From contig NCBV01000005.1 of the NCBI GenBank assembly GCA_002279355.1, forward strand, positions 1 through 64,000: 64,000 nt of DNA. Direction: 5' to 3'. Of the stretch, positions 17,883 through 27,461 are shown piece after piece. Below the pieces are notes generated by a model that made no database searches, was not told the origin of the DNA, and was given only the letters and a program-made list of their open reading frames with translations. Source of the stretch: Acidiphilium sp. 37-60-79. Its GTDB lineage: Bacteria > Pseudomonadota > Alphaproteobacteria > Acetobacterales > Acetobacteraceae. The translations under genes were made by a program, and so were the position numbers. The first letter of the stretch is position 1; each line of letters opens with the position of its first letter.

Positions 17883-20800
17883 ATTTTTCGGCCCCCTTCA
17901 TTCGGCGGCCGATTGCGACAGCGTTGCTGGCCCTCGCGATTTTGCTCGCGGGCGGGTTGGCCTATCGGCTATTGCCGGTGGCGCCGCTGCCGAGCATTGC
18001 GGTGCCTGCGATTGTGGTGTTTGCCTCGGAGCCGGGGGCTGATCCGGCAACGATGGCGAGCACGGTGGCGGCGCCTCTGGAACATACGCTCGGGATTATT
18101 CCTGGCGCGGACGAGGTGGATTCCGTGAGCTCGGTGGGGAGCACCTCGGTGGTGCTGCTGTTCAGCACCAATACCAAGATTGATGTTGATGCCCATGCGG
18201 TGCAAGCAGCGATTAATGCGGCGTTGCCGAACCTGCCGTCGGACATGCCGAGCCGGCCGCATTATAAGGAGTTCAACCCGGCGTCGCGGCCGGTTTTGAC
18301 CATGTCGCTGACCTCGAAAACGATTGCGCTCCCACAAATTTATGATGTGGCGAACACGGTGCTGGTGCAGCGCCTGTCGCAGGTGCCGGGGGTCGCGCAG
18401 GTTGATTTGTTTGGCGGGGAATCACCGGCGGTGCGCATCAGGCTGCATCCGCAAGCGTTAGCGGCGGCAGGATTAACCGCGAGTGATGTTTATAACGCAG
18501 TGAAGGGAGCAAACAGCCTGTCACCGTTGGGGGTGATTGAGGGGCCAAACCGGGCGCATGTGATTGCGATCAACGGGCAGATTAGCCGGGCGTCGCAGTA
18601 TCGCAAGCTGGTACTGAAGACGCGTAACGGATCGATATTGACGCTGGGGGATGTGGCCTCGGTGATTAACGGGGTGTCCAACACGCAGGTATCCGGCACG
18701 GTGAATGGCAAGCCGGGGCTGGTACTGGCGATTACCAAGACGGCCTCGGCCAATGTGATTGCAACGGCAGATGGGGTGAAGCAGCTTTTGCCGGAATTGC
18801 GGCGGTTTATTCCGCCGGGGATGAAGCTGACGGTGATGACCGACCGGACCACGACCATCCGCGCCAGTGTGAATGATATTCAATACACGATTCTGATCAC
18901 GATTTTACTGGTGCTGGCGGTGGTGACGCTTTTCATGCGGCGAATGACGCCGACCATTGCCGCTGGGGTGACGGTGCCGTTATCGCTGTCGGGCACCTTG
19001 GCGGCGATGTGGGCGCTCGGGTTTTCGCTCGATAATTTCTCGCTGCTGGCGCTGACCATTTGCGTTGGTTTTGTCGTGGACGATGCGATCGTGATGATTG
19101 AGAATATCGTCACGCAACATGAGCAGGGCTATACCGGGATTGAGGCGGCGCTGCGCGGGGCGCGCCAGATTGGCTTTACCGTGTTTTCGATTACGGTGTC
19201 GCTGATTGTGGTGTTTTTGCCGATGACGCTGATGGGCGGAATTATCGGCGGATTATTCTATGAGTTTGCGATGACCATGTCGGTCGCGATTGCGATTTCG
19301 GGGTTGGTTTCGCTGACGGTGACGCCGATGGTGTGCGGCCATTTTATGGGGCGCACCCCCAAAGCGGGGCGCGATAGTGCCTTGGCGCGGCGGATTGATC
19401 GGGCTTATCACGCGACGCTGGAGAGTTATATGCGCAGCCTCGATTGGGCGCTGGCGCATCGGATTTTGATGTTAGTGATATTTTTTCTGACCATTGGCTT
19501 GACGATTTTTCTGTATATCAAGGTACCGAAATCGCTGATGCCGGAGGAGGATACCGGGCTGGTGATCGGCCAGACGATTGCATCGCCGAACGTGTCGTTT
19601 GCTCGGATGCAGCGGCTGCAAGCGCGGGTGGTTGATATTATTCGTGCTGACCCGTCCGTGGCCTCGATCAGTTCGCGGGTGGGGGTAGCAAACGGGTTTT
19701 CGACCGCCAACCGTGGTCATATGTTCATCGGCTTAAAACCGCGTGCGGATCGGCTCTCCGGGCAAGCGGTGATTGCCGAGCTCTTGCCTAAGCTTGCGAA
19801 GATAGCCGGGATTAGAACGCAATTGCAGGTGGCGCAGGATTTGTTCATTGGTGGGCAGAATAATGGTGGGGAGTATAGTTTTTCGGTGCTCGCGCCCTCG
19901 GTGAGTGCGTTGGAGGCGGCGACCTCGACGATTGAGCAGGAGCTGCGGCAATTGCCGGGGATTAACACTGTTTCGAGCGATCAGAATAAGGCGCAGACGC
20001 AGATTGAGCTGAGTATTGATCGTCATGCGGCGGCGCGGCTTGGTGTGACGGTTGCCAATATCGATAGTGCTTTGGAAAATGCTTATGCGCAGCGGCAGAT
20101 TTCGCGGATTTATAAAGATACCAATCAATATACGGTGGTGTTGAAGCTGCCGGCGGGACTTGATCAGTCGCCGGTGGATTTGGATCATAGTTTTGTGCCG
20201 GGACGTGGCGGGGCGGTGCCGTTGCGCGCGGTGGTGCGGGTGGGGCGCGGCACCGCGCCGTTATCGGTGACCCATGTGGGCGGGCAGCCGGCGGGGACCG
20301 TTAGTTTTAATGTGAAGCCGGGAACGACGCTGGGGGCGGCGGTGACCTCGGTGAAGGCCGCGGTGGCGACATTAGCTTTGCCGCCGGGCGTGCGGATTCA
20401 GTTTGGCGGCAATGCGAAGTATTTTCTGAAATCATTGCAGCAAGAGCCGTTGCTTATTTTGGCGGCTTTGGTGGCGATTTATATTGTGTTGGGCGTGCTT
20501 TATGAGAGTTTGACCCAACCTTTGACCATTTTATCCACCCTGCCCTCGGCGGGGGTTGGTGCGCTGCTGGCCTTGTTGATTACCGGGATTCCGCTGTCAG
20601 TGATTGGGATTATCGGGATTTTTCTGTTGATGGGGATTGTCAAGAAAAACGGTATCATGCTGGTTGATTTCGCGCTGGAGGCTGAGCGGGTGCGCGGCCT
20701 TTCGCCCCGCGAGGCGATCGTGGCGGCCTGTGCTGAGCGGTTTCGTCCGATTATGATGACCACGATTGCCGCGATGCTCGGCGCGTTGCCGCTCGCACTG

Positions 20801-20986
20801 TCCTTTGGCACCGGCTATCAGTTGCGGCGACCTTTGGGGGTGGCGGTGATTGGTGGGCTGATTGTGTGCCAGGCGCTGACTTTATACACCACGCCGGTGA
20901 TTTATCTGGCGCTCACCGGCTTTGGCAAAAGGCGGGCGCGGACAATTGGCGTGGAGCCGGATCGAGCGCCCGTGCCGGCCGAGTGA
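17879..20986 (+). CDS. RND multidrug efflux permease, MdtC-like
   Basis: This 1035-residue RND pump is paired with the previous one, as in MdtBC heteromeric pumps. It begins with GTG overlapping the stop of the first pump (GTGA). The start FIRRPIATALLALAIL, TM4 motif FVVDDAIVMIENI and the late motif GIVKKNGIMLVDFALEAE are intact, and no unusual insertion is seen in the second periplasmic loop. With a damaged adaptor gene upstream, the pair would have to borrow an adaptor from another locus to work. The gene ends in a hairpin that overlaps its stop codon. Confidence 0.93.
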   Translation: MNFSAPFIRRPIATALLALAILLAGGLAYRLLPVAPLPSIAVPAIVVFASEPGADPATMASTVAAPLEHTLGIIPGADEVDSVSSVGSTSVVLLFSTNTKIDVDAHAVQAAINAALPNLPSDMPSRPHYKEFNPASRPVLTMSLTSKTIALPQIYDVANTVLVQRLSQVPGVAQVDLFGGESPAVRIRLHPQALAAAGLTASDVYNAVKGANSLSPLGVIEGPNRAHVIAINGQISRASQYRKLVLKTRNGSILTLGDVASVINGVSNTQVSGTVNGKPGLVLAITKTASANVIATADGVKQLLPELRRFIPPGMKLTVMTDRTTTIRASVNDIQYTILITILLVLAVVTLFMRRMTPTIAAGVTVPLSLSGTLAAMWALGFSLDNFSLLALTICVGFVVDDAIVMIENIVTQHEQGYTGIEAALRGARQIGFTVFSITVSLIVVFLPMTLMGGIIGGLFYEFAMTMSVAIAISGLVSLTVTPMVCGHFMGRTPKAGRDSALARRIDRAYHATLESYMRSLDWALAHRILMLVIFFLTIGLTIFLYIKVPKSLMPEEDTGLVIGQTIASPNVSFARMQRLQARVVDIIRADPSVASISSRVGVANGFSTANRGHMFIGLKPRADRLSGQAVIAELLPKLAKIAGIRTQLQVAQDLFIGGQNNGGEYSFSVLAPSVSALEAATSTIEQELRQLPGINTVSSDQNKAQTQIELSIDRHAAARLGVTVANIDSALENAYAQRQISRIYKDTNQYTVVLKLPAGLDQSPVDLDHSFVPGRGGAVPLRAVVRVGRGTAPLSVTHVGGQPAGTVSFNVKPGTTLGAAVTSVKAAVATLALPPGVRIQFGGNAKYFLKSLQQEPLLILAALVAIYIVLGVLYESLTQPLTILSTLPSAGVGALLALLITGIPLSVIGIIGIFLLMGIVKKNGIMLVDFALEAERVRGLSPREAIVAACAERFRPIMMTTIAAMLGALPLALSFGTGYQLRRPLGVAVIGGLIVCQALTLYTTPVIYLALTGFGKRRARTIGVEPDRAPVPAE

Positions 20987-21004
20987 TTATGGCACTCGGT
21001 CGGC
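20974..21004. terminator. Hairpin between convergent RND pump and hpnH genes
   Basis: Arms GCCGGCCGAGTG (20974-20985) and CACTCGGTCGGC (20993-21004) pair over 12 bases with one G-T pair and a seven-base loop. The hairpin overlaps the stop codon of the pump gene and lies between convergent genes. No T-run follows on either strand, so termination is inferred from position. Confidence 0.5.
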
Positions 21005-21039
21005 GCGGGCTTGTTCGCCCAAAAGGGTCAGATGGCAGG

Positions 21040-22194
21040 TTATTCTGCGGCGTCGAGCGGTTCGGTTTTGGTGTTGTGCAATTCGGCCAGTTTTTTCTCG
21101 ACATGGCTTGAGAACACATATTCAGCCGGGCGCTGGTTATCGAGCGCGATGTCCTCGGCCATCGGGCCTTCGGTGCGAATGCCTTGCAGGGCGAGCTTGG
21201 CCATTTTCCAGGGGCGTTTCACTGAATCAACCACGGCGGTGGCTTCAAAGCCGGAATGAACCATGCAATCGGCGCATTTTTCGTAATTGCCGACGCCGTA
21301 TTTATCCCAATCGGTGGTTTCCATCAGCTCTTTGAAGCTGCTGGCATAGCCTTCGCCGAGCAGGTAGCAAGGACGCTGCCAGCCGAACACGTTGCGCGTG
21401 GGATTGCCCCAGGGGGTGCATTTATAGGTTTGGTTGCCCGCGAGGAAATCGAGGAACAAGGGCGATTGGTTGAATTTCCAGCTTTTGCCTTGGGCTTTGC
21501 GCTCTTTGCCTTGACGGAAAATGGCGCGGAACAATTCCTTGGTGCGCTGACGGTTCAAGAAATGCTCTTGATCGGGCGCGCGCTCGTAGGCGTAGCCGGG
21601 TGAGGTCATTACGCCATCGACGCCGATCTCGTTGACGGTATCAAGGAAGGCGGCGACGCGGGTGGGATCGGTCCCATCGAACAAGGTGCAATTGATTGAC
21701 ACGCGGAAGCCTTTGGCTTTGGCGAGCTTGATGGCGGCGACGGCGCGGTCATAGACGCCTTCCTGGCTCACCGCATGGTCATGCATGCCCTTGTCGCCAT
21801 CAAGATGGATATCCCAGCAGAAATTTTTGTGCGGGGTATATTGATCGATTTTTTTCTCAAGCAGGAGCGCGTTGGTGCAGAGATAGATGAATTTGCCGCG
21901 CACGAGGATTTTCTCGACGATTTCGGGCATTTCCTTGTGCAGCAGCGGCTCGCCGCCGGCGATGGCGACGACCGGGGCGCCACATTCATCGACCGCGAGC
22001 AGGGCATCGGCCACCGACAGGCGCTGGTTGAGGATGGGGGCTGGATAATCGATTTTGCCGCAGCCCGAGCAGGCGAGATTGCAGCGGAACAGCGGTTCCA
22101 GCATCAGCACCAGCGGATAGCGCTTACGACCGGTCAGATGCTGCTTGAGCACATAGGCGCCGACCTTGATCGCCTGATTGAGCGGAACCGCCAT
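21040..22194 (-). CDS. hpnH: HpnH, radical SAM adenosylhopane synthase
   Basis: The 384-residue protein is a radical SAM enzyme with the cluster motif CNLACSGC at residues 38-45. HpnH joins the adenosyl radical from SAM to a diploptene-type hopene, giving adenosylhopane, the first step in making C35 side-chain hopanoids. The start PLNQAIKVGAYVLKQHL and the YPLVLMLEPLFRCNL segment are strongly family-typical. The start is firm: AAGGAG lies seven bases upstream of the ATG. It sits 36 bases after ispH on the same strand, and a TATAAT-like sequence in that gap overlaps the leader. Confidence 0.96.
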   Translation of the reverse strand: MAVPLNQAIKVGAYVLKQHLTGRKRYPLVLMLEPLFRCNLACSGCGKIDYPAPILNQRLSVADALLAVDECGAPVVAIAGGEPLLHKEMPEIVEKILVRGKFIYLCTNALLLEKKIDQYTPHKNFCWDIHLDGDKGMHDHAVSQEGVYDRAVAAIKLAKAKGFRVSINCTLFDGTDPTRVAAFLDTVNEIGVDGVMTSPGYAYERAPDQEHFLNRQRTKELFRAIFRQGKERKAQGKSWKFNQSPLFLDFLAGNQTYKCTPWGNPTRNVFGWQRPCYLLGEGYASSFKELMETTDWDKYGVGNYEKCADCMVHSGFEATAVVDSVKRPWKMAKLALQGIRTEGPMAEDIALDNQRPAEYVFSSHVEKKLAELHNTKTEPLDAAE

Positions 22195-22230
22195 GGAGAA
22201 CTCCTTATTATAACGCGAAATAGGTAAAAA

Positions 22231-23220
22231 TCAGACGTCGGCGACTTCGGCCGGCAATTTGAAGCGGACATCTTCAGGGGTGCCCGGTAGGGTTTCGATT
22301 TCGACCGTGCCGAATTGACGCAGCCCATCGAGCACGCCGCGCACCAGCACTTCCGGCGCCGAGGCGCCGGCGGTGACGCCGACGCGGGTGATACCCTCGA
22401 ACCATTCGGCTTTGAGATGGCCTGCATCGTCGATCAGGTATGACGGGCGGCCCAAATCCTCGCCGATTTCGCGCAGGCGGTTGGAATTGGAGGAGTTGCG
22501 GCTGCCGACGACGAGGATCAGATCGACCTGTTCGGCGAGATGGCGCACGGCTTCCTGGCGATTTTGCGTGGCATAGCAAATATCACGCACATCCGGCCCG
22601 TTGATCGAGGGGAAGCGTTCTTGCAAGGCGGTGATGATGCCGCGCGTATCATCGACCGATAAGGTGGTTTGGGTGATGTAAGCGAGCTTATCGGGGTCAC
22701 GCACCGTGAGGGTGGCGACGTCATCGACGGTTTGCACCAGATAGACCGTGCCATCGATCTGGCCGATCGTGCCTTCGACTTCGGCGTGGCCGGCATGGCC
22801 GATCAGCACGATTTCACGGCCCTGCCCGGCATAGCGGCGGCCTTCGGCGTGGACTTTGGCGACCAGCGGGCAGGTTGCGTCGATCACCGGGAGGTTGCGG
22901 TCGGCGGCGGCGCGTTGGACGACGCGGGCGACGCCGTGGGCGGAGAATACGGTGATCGCGCCATCCGGCACTTCGGCGAGTTCATCGACGAAGATCGCGC
23001 CGCGGGAGCGAAGATCCTCGACCACGTGACGGTTATGGACGATTTCGTGACGGACATAGATCGGCGGGCCGAATTTCAGCAACGCGCGTTCGACGATGTC
23101 GATGGCGCGTTCGACGCCGGCGCAAAAGCCGCGGGGCTGGGCGAGCATGACTTTGAGCGCGGGCAAAGCCGGCGCGGCCTGACCGGTCGGCTCGTTCAGC
23201 GTCATTGCGGGGTGATCCAT
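22231..23220 (-). CDS. ispH: 4-hydroxy-3-methylbut-2-enyl diphosphate reductase
   Basis: IspH is the last enzyme of the MEP pathway; it reduces HMBPP to IPP and DMAPP with a [4Fe-4S] cluster. About 329 residues from the ATG at 23220. The cluster Cys residues appear in GFCAGVERA (Cys33), DATCPLV and [22 protein letters not shown] and the C-terminal TAGASAPE motif complete the fold. The frame is open for 29 further codons upstream, but those resemble no IspH. The gene lies directly upstream of hpnH and diverges from dxs, so the first and last MEP genes sit back to back. Confidence 0.95.
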   Translation of the reverse strand: MDHPAMTLNEPTGQAAPALPALKVMLAQPRGFCAGVERAIDIVERALLKFGPPIYVRHEIVHNRHVVEDLRSRGAIFVDELAEVPDGAITVFSAHGVARVVQRAAADRNLPVIDATCPLVAKVHAEGRRYAGQGREIVLIGHAGHAEVEGTIGQIDGTVYLVQTVDDVATLTVRDPDKLAYITQTTLSVDDTRGIITALQERFPSINGPDVRDICYATQNRQEAVRHLAEQVDLILVVGSRNSSNSNRLREIGEDLGRPSYLIDDAGHLKAEWFEGITRVGVTAGASAPEVLVRGVLDGLRQFGTVEIETLPGTPEDVRFKLPAEVADV

Positions 23221-23606
23221 CGCTCTTTCGACCTTTCGCCGTTTCGATTCATGTTGGCAAATTCCCAGAATCGATATTTGGGATGATGCGACATTCAACA
23301 ACCCCAATAAGTCATTGGAGTGGCGATCCGCAAGGGCGAAGTTGGGTTCAGCGAGCGCAATGCAGGGTGGCGAGCCGTTTTTGGGGATGATAATGGCCGC
23401 GATCAGAGCGCGGAGCCGCGTTGTGCGGTGGCTGTTTCAATTAGCGACACTGTCTTATATAAAGATCACCATAGAATCGCGTTGCCTTGACTCCGGTTTG
23501 TCTGCCGGAACCGTCGGGATATCGAAGTAAGTCGGAGTTCGGTTATGATGATCCAGAAGAAATCGGCCTTAAAGGGCCAATTTGCATATATTTCGGGGGC
23601 AACGCG
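23221..23606. other. 386-base divergent gap between ispH and dxs
   Basis: No gene is convincing here; short open frames show no family features. The region must hold promoters for both directions. A TATATAAAG stretch at about 23456-23464 is a plausible -10 area for dxs, and GGCC-TTAAAG-GGCC (about 23566-23579) makes a small hairpin in the leader. I looked for a thiamine-pyrophosphate riboswitch and did not find its conserved core. Confidence 0.4.
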
Positions 23607-25550
23607 ATGACCCCGCGCACCCCGCTGCTGGACCGGGTGAAGGTGCCGGCTGATTTACGGAACTTTTCCACCGAACAGCTTAAGCAAGTGGCCGATGAGC
23701 TGCGCGCCGAGACGATTGACACGGTGGCAACCACCGGCGGGCATTTGGGTGCCTCGCTCGGGGTGGTGGAGCTGACGGTTGCCATTCATGCGGTGTTTGA
23801 CACGCCACGCGATCGGCTGATTTGGGATGTGGGGCATCAGGCCTATCCGCATAAAATTCTGACCGGGCGGCGCGACCGGATCCGCACGTTGCGTCAGCCG
23901 GGAGGCTTGTCGGGCTTCACCCGGCGCAGCGAGAGCGAATATGATCCGTTCGGCGCGGCCCATTCCTCGACCTCGATTTCGGCGGGGTTGGGCATGGCGG
24001 TCGCCCGGGATTTGAAGGGCGAGCATCCCAAGCGCAATGTGATCGCGGTGATCGGCGATGGCGCGATGAGTGCCGGCATGGCCTATGAGGCGATGAATAA
24101 TGCCGGGGCCAGCAAATCGCGGTTGATTGTGGTGCTCAACGACAATGATATGTCGATTGCCCCGCCGGTGGGGGCGATGAGTGCTTATTTGTCGCGGTTG
24201 ATTTCCTCACGCAGCTTTTTGTCGCTGCGGGATTTTGCTGTGCGCATGGCCAAGCGGTTTCCGCGTCCGATCGAGCGGACGGCGCGGCGGGCGGAGGAAT
24301 ATGCGCGGGGGATTTTGACCGGCGGGACCTTGTTTGAAGAGCTGGGCTTTTATTATGTCGGGCCGATCGATGGGCATAATATGGAGCATTTGCTGCCGGT
24401 GCTGCGCAATTTGCGCGATGCCGAGGGCGATGAGCCGGTTTTGCTGCATGTGGTGACCCAGAAGGGCAAGGGCTATGCGCCGGCAGAAGCGTCGGTGGAC
24501 AAATATCATGGCGTGTCGAAATTCAATGTGGTGACGGGCGAGCAGGCCAAAGCGCCGCCGGGCCCACCATCCTATACCAAGGTATTTGCCCAGGCATTGA
24601 TCGCGGAGGCGGAAGCGAATCCGCGGATCGTGGCGGTGACGGCGGCGATGCCGGGTGGCACCGGGCTTGATGCGTTTGGCAAGAAATTCCCCGAACGGAC
24701 CTTCGATGTGGGCATTGCCGAGCAGCATGCGGTGACCTTTGCGGCGGGCATGGCGACCGAGGGTTTGGCGCCGTTTTGCGCGATTTATTCGACGTTTTTG
24801 CAGCGTGGTTATGATCAGGTGGTGCATGACGTCGCGCTGCAGAGTTTGCCGGTGCGCTTTGCCATGGACCGAGCCGGAATGGTGGGCGCGGATGGGGCGA
24901 CCCATGCGGGCGTGTATGATTTGGCCTATTTGGGCTGTCTGCCGGGCATGGTGATCATGGCGCCGGCGGATGAGGCGGAGTTGTTTGACTGCGTGGCGAC
25001 GGCGGCGGTGATTGATGATCGGCCTTCGGCGTTTCGCTATCCGCGTGGTGAAGGCATTGGGCTGACGCTGCCGGCGCGGGGCAGCGTTTGGGACATCGGC
25101 AAGGGCCGGGTGTTGCGCGAGGGCAATAAGGTTGCGATTTTGTGCTTCGGACCGCGCCTCTATGACGGGCTGAAGGCAGCGGATGAGTTGGCAGCGCGGG
25201 GATTCTCCGCGACGGTGGCTGATGCGCGCTTCATGAAGCCGCTGGATACCGCGTTGGTCGATCAATTGGCGCGGCATCACGAGGTGCTGATTACCATCGA
25301 GGACGGGGCGATTGGTGGCTTTGGCTCGGCGGTTGCGCATCATCTGGCGTGGAGCGGGGCGTTTGATCGTGGGTTGAAATTCCGGCCAATGACGCTGCCG
25401 GATCGGTTCATCGATCATAATACGCCTGCGGCGCAACTGATTGAGGCGGGGCTGACCGCCAATGATATTGTGAACCATGCGCTCAATGCGCTCAAAATCG
25501 ATGAGGCGTCACGAGCCCGCCCCAGCCCGGTCGCATTTTCGGCGCAATGA
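23607..25550 (+). CDS. dxs: 1-deoxy-D-xylulose-5-phosphate synthase
   Basis: Dxs condenses pyruvate and glyceraldehyde 3-phosphate using thiamine diphosphate, the entry step of the MEP pathway. About 647 residues from the ATG at 23607, which precedes [15 protein letters not shown], the usual start. The thiamine motif is seen as [18 protein letters not shown]; the [13 protein letters not shown] and [15 protein letters not shown] motifs are intact. It heads the run dxs-hpnM-hpnI-hpnJ-hpnK on the plus strand, with 18 bases to hpnM, so precursor supply is probably co-transcribed with hopanoid tailoring. Confidence 0.95.
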   Translation: MTPRTPLLDRVKVPADLRNFSTEQLKQVADELRAETIDTVATTGGHLGASLGVVELTVAIHAVFDTPRDRLIWDVGHQAYPHKILTGRRDRIRTLRQPGGLSGFTRRSESEYDPFGAAHSSTSISAGLGMAVARDLKGEHPKRNVIAVIGDGAMSAGMAYEAMNNAGASKSRLIVVLNDNDMSIAPPVGAMSAYLSRLISSRSFLSLRDFAVRMAKRFPRPIERTARRAEEYARGILTGGTLFEELGFYYVGPIDGHNMEHLLPVLRNLRDAEGDEPVLLHVVTQKGKGYAPAEASVDKYHGVSKFNVVTGEQAKAPPGPPSYTKVFAQALIAEAEANPRIVAVTAAMPGGTGLDAFGKKFPERTFDVGIAEQHAVTFAAGMATEGLAPFCAIYSTFLQRGYDQVVHDVALQSLPVRFAMDRAGMVGADGATHAGVYDLAYLGCLPGMVIMAPADEAELFDCVATAAVIDDRPSAFRYPRGEGIGLTLPARGSVWDIGKGRVLREGNKVAILCFGPRLYDGLKAADELAARGFSATVADARFMKPLDTALVDQLARHHEVLITIEDGAIGGFGSAVAHHLAWSGAFDRGLKFRPMTLPDRFIDHNTPAAQLIEAGLTANDIVNHALNALKIDEASRARPSPVAFSAQ

Positions 25551-25568
25551 TCGGGTTGAACTAGAGTT

Positions 25569-26207
25569 ATGAACAGACGGTTGATGATCGCCGCCAGTAT
25601 GGCGGGTTTAATGGCTCCGATGCTGGCGCGCGCGGCGGCTTCGGATGCTGGCGATGCGGCGGTGCTCGCCCCGATTACGGCGCTGGACGCGGCGCTGATC
25701 GCGCTGATGAAGCAAGGCAGCAAGGGCGAAAATTTTAAGCAGCGCTACGACACGCTGATGCCGGTGATCGCCAAAATCTATGATTTGGATATGATTTTGT
25801 CGGTTTCGGTGGGGTTAATATGGTCGCAGATACCCGCCGCGCAACAAGCGACGCTGAAGCAGGTTTTTGCCGCCTACACAGTCGCGACCTATGTGAGCAG
25901 CTTCGACAGCTATAATGGTCAACGCTTCACGGAGCAGAAAACCGTGCGGGTGCTGGGGCCAAGGCGGATTGTGGCGACGCAATTAGTGCCCAAGACCGGC
26001 AAGCCCGTTGATCTGGATTATGTGATGACCCAGATCGGCGCTGATTGGCGGATTACCGATGTGTTGTTTGACGGCACGATCAGCAAGGTGGCGACCCAGC
26101 GCTCGGATTTCAGCGGGCTGGTGATGCCGGGCGATGCGAGCAAGCTGATTGCGGCGTTGCGCAAGAAGGTGGCGACGCTCTCTGGCGGCGCGATTACGGT
26201 TAACTGA
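25569..26207 (+). CDS. hpnM: HpnM, MlaC/Ttg2D-type periplasmic protein of hopanoid clusters
   Basis: This 212-residue protein has an N-terminal signal peptide (about residues 1-23, cleavage after ARA) and a MlaC-like domain, recognisable by FKQRYDTLMPVIAKIYDLDMIL and by the end pattern ADWRITDVLFDGTISKVATQRSDF. MlaC homologues carry lipids across the periplasm; HpnM is the version found in hopanoid loci and is presumed to help move or place hopanoids. The partner pump hpnN is not in this window. It is two bases from hpnI, suggesting coupling. Confidence 0.88.
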   Translation: MNRRLMIAASMAGLMAPMLARAAASDAGDAAVLAPITALDAALIALMKQGSKGENFKQRYDTLMPVIAKIYDLDMILSVSVGLIWSQIPAAQQATLKQVFAAYTVATYVSSFDSYNGQRFTEQKTVRVLGPRRIVATQLVPKTGKPVDLDYVMTQIGADWRITDVLFDGTISKVATQRSDFSGLVMPGDASKLIAALRKKVATLSGGAITVN

Positions 26208-26209
26208 AC

Positions 26210-27346
26210 TTGGTTGCGATACTCGCGGTTGGCGCGGCGGCGCTGGCGGCGGCGGGGTTGATGCAGCAGGCGGTTGGCTCGATTTTGGCGGCGCGGGTGC
26301 CGGACCGCCCCTGCGCGACGATTGAGGATTGGCCGCCGTTGACGGTGTTGAAACCGTTGCATGGGAGCGATTCACTCCTGGAATCGGCGTTGGAATCCTG
26401 GTTCGTGCTCGATTATCCGGTGCTGCAATTGGTGTTTGGCGTGGCTGATGCCGCTGATCCGGCGCTTGCGGTGTTGGAAAGGCTGCAGGCGCGCTATCCG
26501 CACAGCGATGTCGCGGTGGTGATTGACGCGACGCTGCATGGCAAGAACCGGAAAATTGGCAATTTGATCAATATGTTTCCTGCCGCGACGCATGAGATTT
26601 TGCTCATCGCCGATGCGGATATGCATGTTTCGTCGGGCTATGCGCGCGCTGTGGTGACGGCGTTGCACGCGCCGGGGGTTGGGTTGGTGACCACGCTCTA
26701 TACCGGGCTCGCTGGGAGCGAAACGCTGGCCGCATGGGTTGGGGTGACGCAGATTAATCATGGGTTTTTGCCGGCGGCGGCATTGGCGCGGCGGCTGGGG
26801 CGGCAGGATTGCCTGGGGGCGACTATGGCGCTGCGGCGCGAGACGCTGGCGGCGGTGGGCGGGTTGGCCGCTCTTGTTGAGCATTTGGCCGATGATAATG
26901 TGCTGGGGCGGCTGGTGCGGGCGCAAGGATTGCGGATTGATTTTGCGCCGGTGGTGCCTGCGACCGGGGTCACGGAGACCGGCTTGCGCGATTTATGGGC
27001 GCATGGGTTGCGTTGGGCGCGCACCATTCGCGCTTTGGTGCCGGTGGCGTATTTCGGGGTGATTTTGCAGTTTCCGTTGTTTTGGGCCGGGTTGGCGCTG
27101 TTGCTGAGCGGGTTCAGCATATTGGGGTTGGTTGGATTCGGGGTTTTGCTCCTACTGCGCTACGGCATTGCGCGGCGGCTGGAGAGCGCGCTGCGTCTGC
27201 GGCATTTGGTGACGCCCTGGCAGCTCTTGGTAAGTGATATGCTGGCGGCAGCATTGTTTTTGGCTAGTTTTTTCGGTGATCAGGTGGCGTGGCGCGGACA
27301 GATGATGCAAGCCGACGCGGGTAAGCCGAAAAAGGATGGGCGCTGA
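26210..27346 (+). CDS. hpnI: HpnI, hopanoid glycosyltransferase
   Basis: This 378-residue membrane glycosyltransferase begins with TTG two bases after hpnM. It is a GT2-type enzyme: LTVLKPLHGSDSLLESAL near residue 45, the nucleotide-binding DADMH around residue 140, and a Q..RW-like element (LRWARTIRA) near 268, with membrane segments at the N terminus and in the last 100 residues. HpnI adds N-acetylglucosamine to bacteriohopanetetrol, the first step towards the cyclitol-ether head group; HpnK and HpnJ follow in the pathway and are next in the operon. Confidence 0.9.
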   Translation: MVAILAVGAAALAAAGLMQQAVGSILAARVPDRPCATIEDWPPLTVLKPLHGSDSLLESALESWFVLDYPVLQLVFGVADAADPALAVLERLQARYPHSDVAVVIDATLHGKNRKIGNLINMFPAATHEILLIADADMHVSSGYARAVVTALHAPGVGLVTTLYTGLAGSETLAAWVGVTQINHGFLPAAALARRLGRQDCLGATMALRRETLAAVGGLAALVEHLADDNVLGRLVRAQGLRIDFAPVVPATGVTETGLRDLWAHGLRWARTIRALVPVAYFGVILQFPLFWAGLALLLSGFSILGLVGFGVLLLLRYGIARRLESALRLRHLVTPWQLLVSDMLAAALFLASFFGDQVAWRGQMMQADAGKPKKDGR

Positions 27347-27363
27347 CGGATAGATTTTGCAGC

Positions 27364-27449
27364 AACGCCCACAATATGGCAAAGGATGTTTGGAAATGGC
27401 GCGATCTGGTGGGCGTTAAGCCTGATGATTGTTGGCTGATGATTGTTTA
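27364..27449 (+). promoter_or_regulatory. Inverted repeat and tandem duplication in hpnI-hpnJ gap
   Basis: A perfect nine-base inverted repeat, AACGCCCAC (27364-27372) and GTGGGCGTT (27409-27417), encloses 36 bases. It is followed at once by a tandem 14-base unit starting CTGATGATTGTT (27422-27435 and 27436-27449), which ends in the AAGGA ribosome-binding site of hpnJ. The layout suggests a leader structure or internal processing point within the operon, but no function is shown. Confidence 0.35.
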
Positions 27450-27461
27450 AGGATGAGTGCG

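Noticed and set aside
23221-23606. Thiamine-pyrophosphate riboswitch before dxs
   Set aside because: The conserved TPP core sequences are not present.
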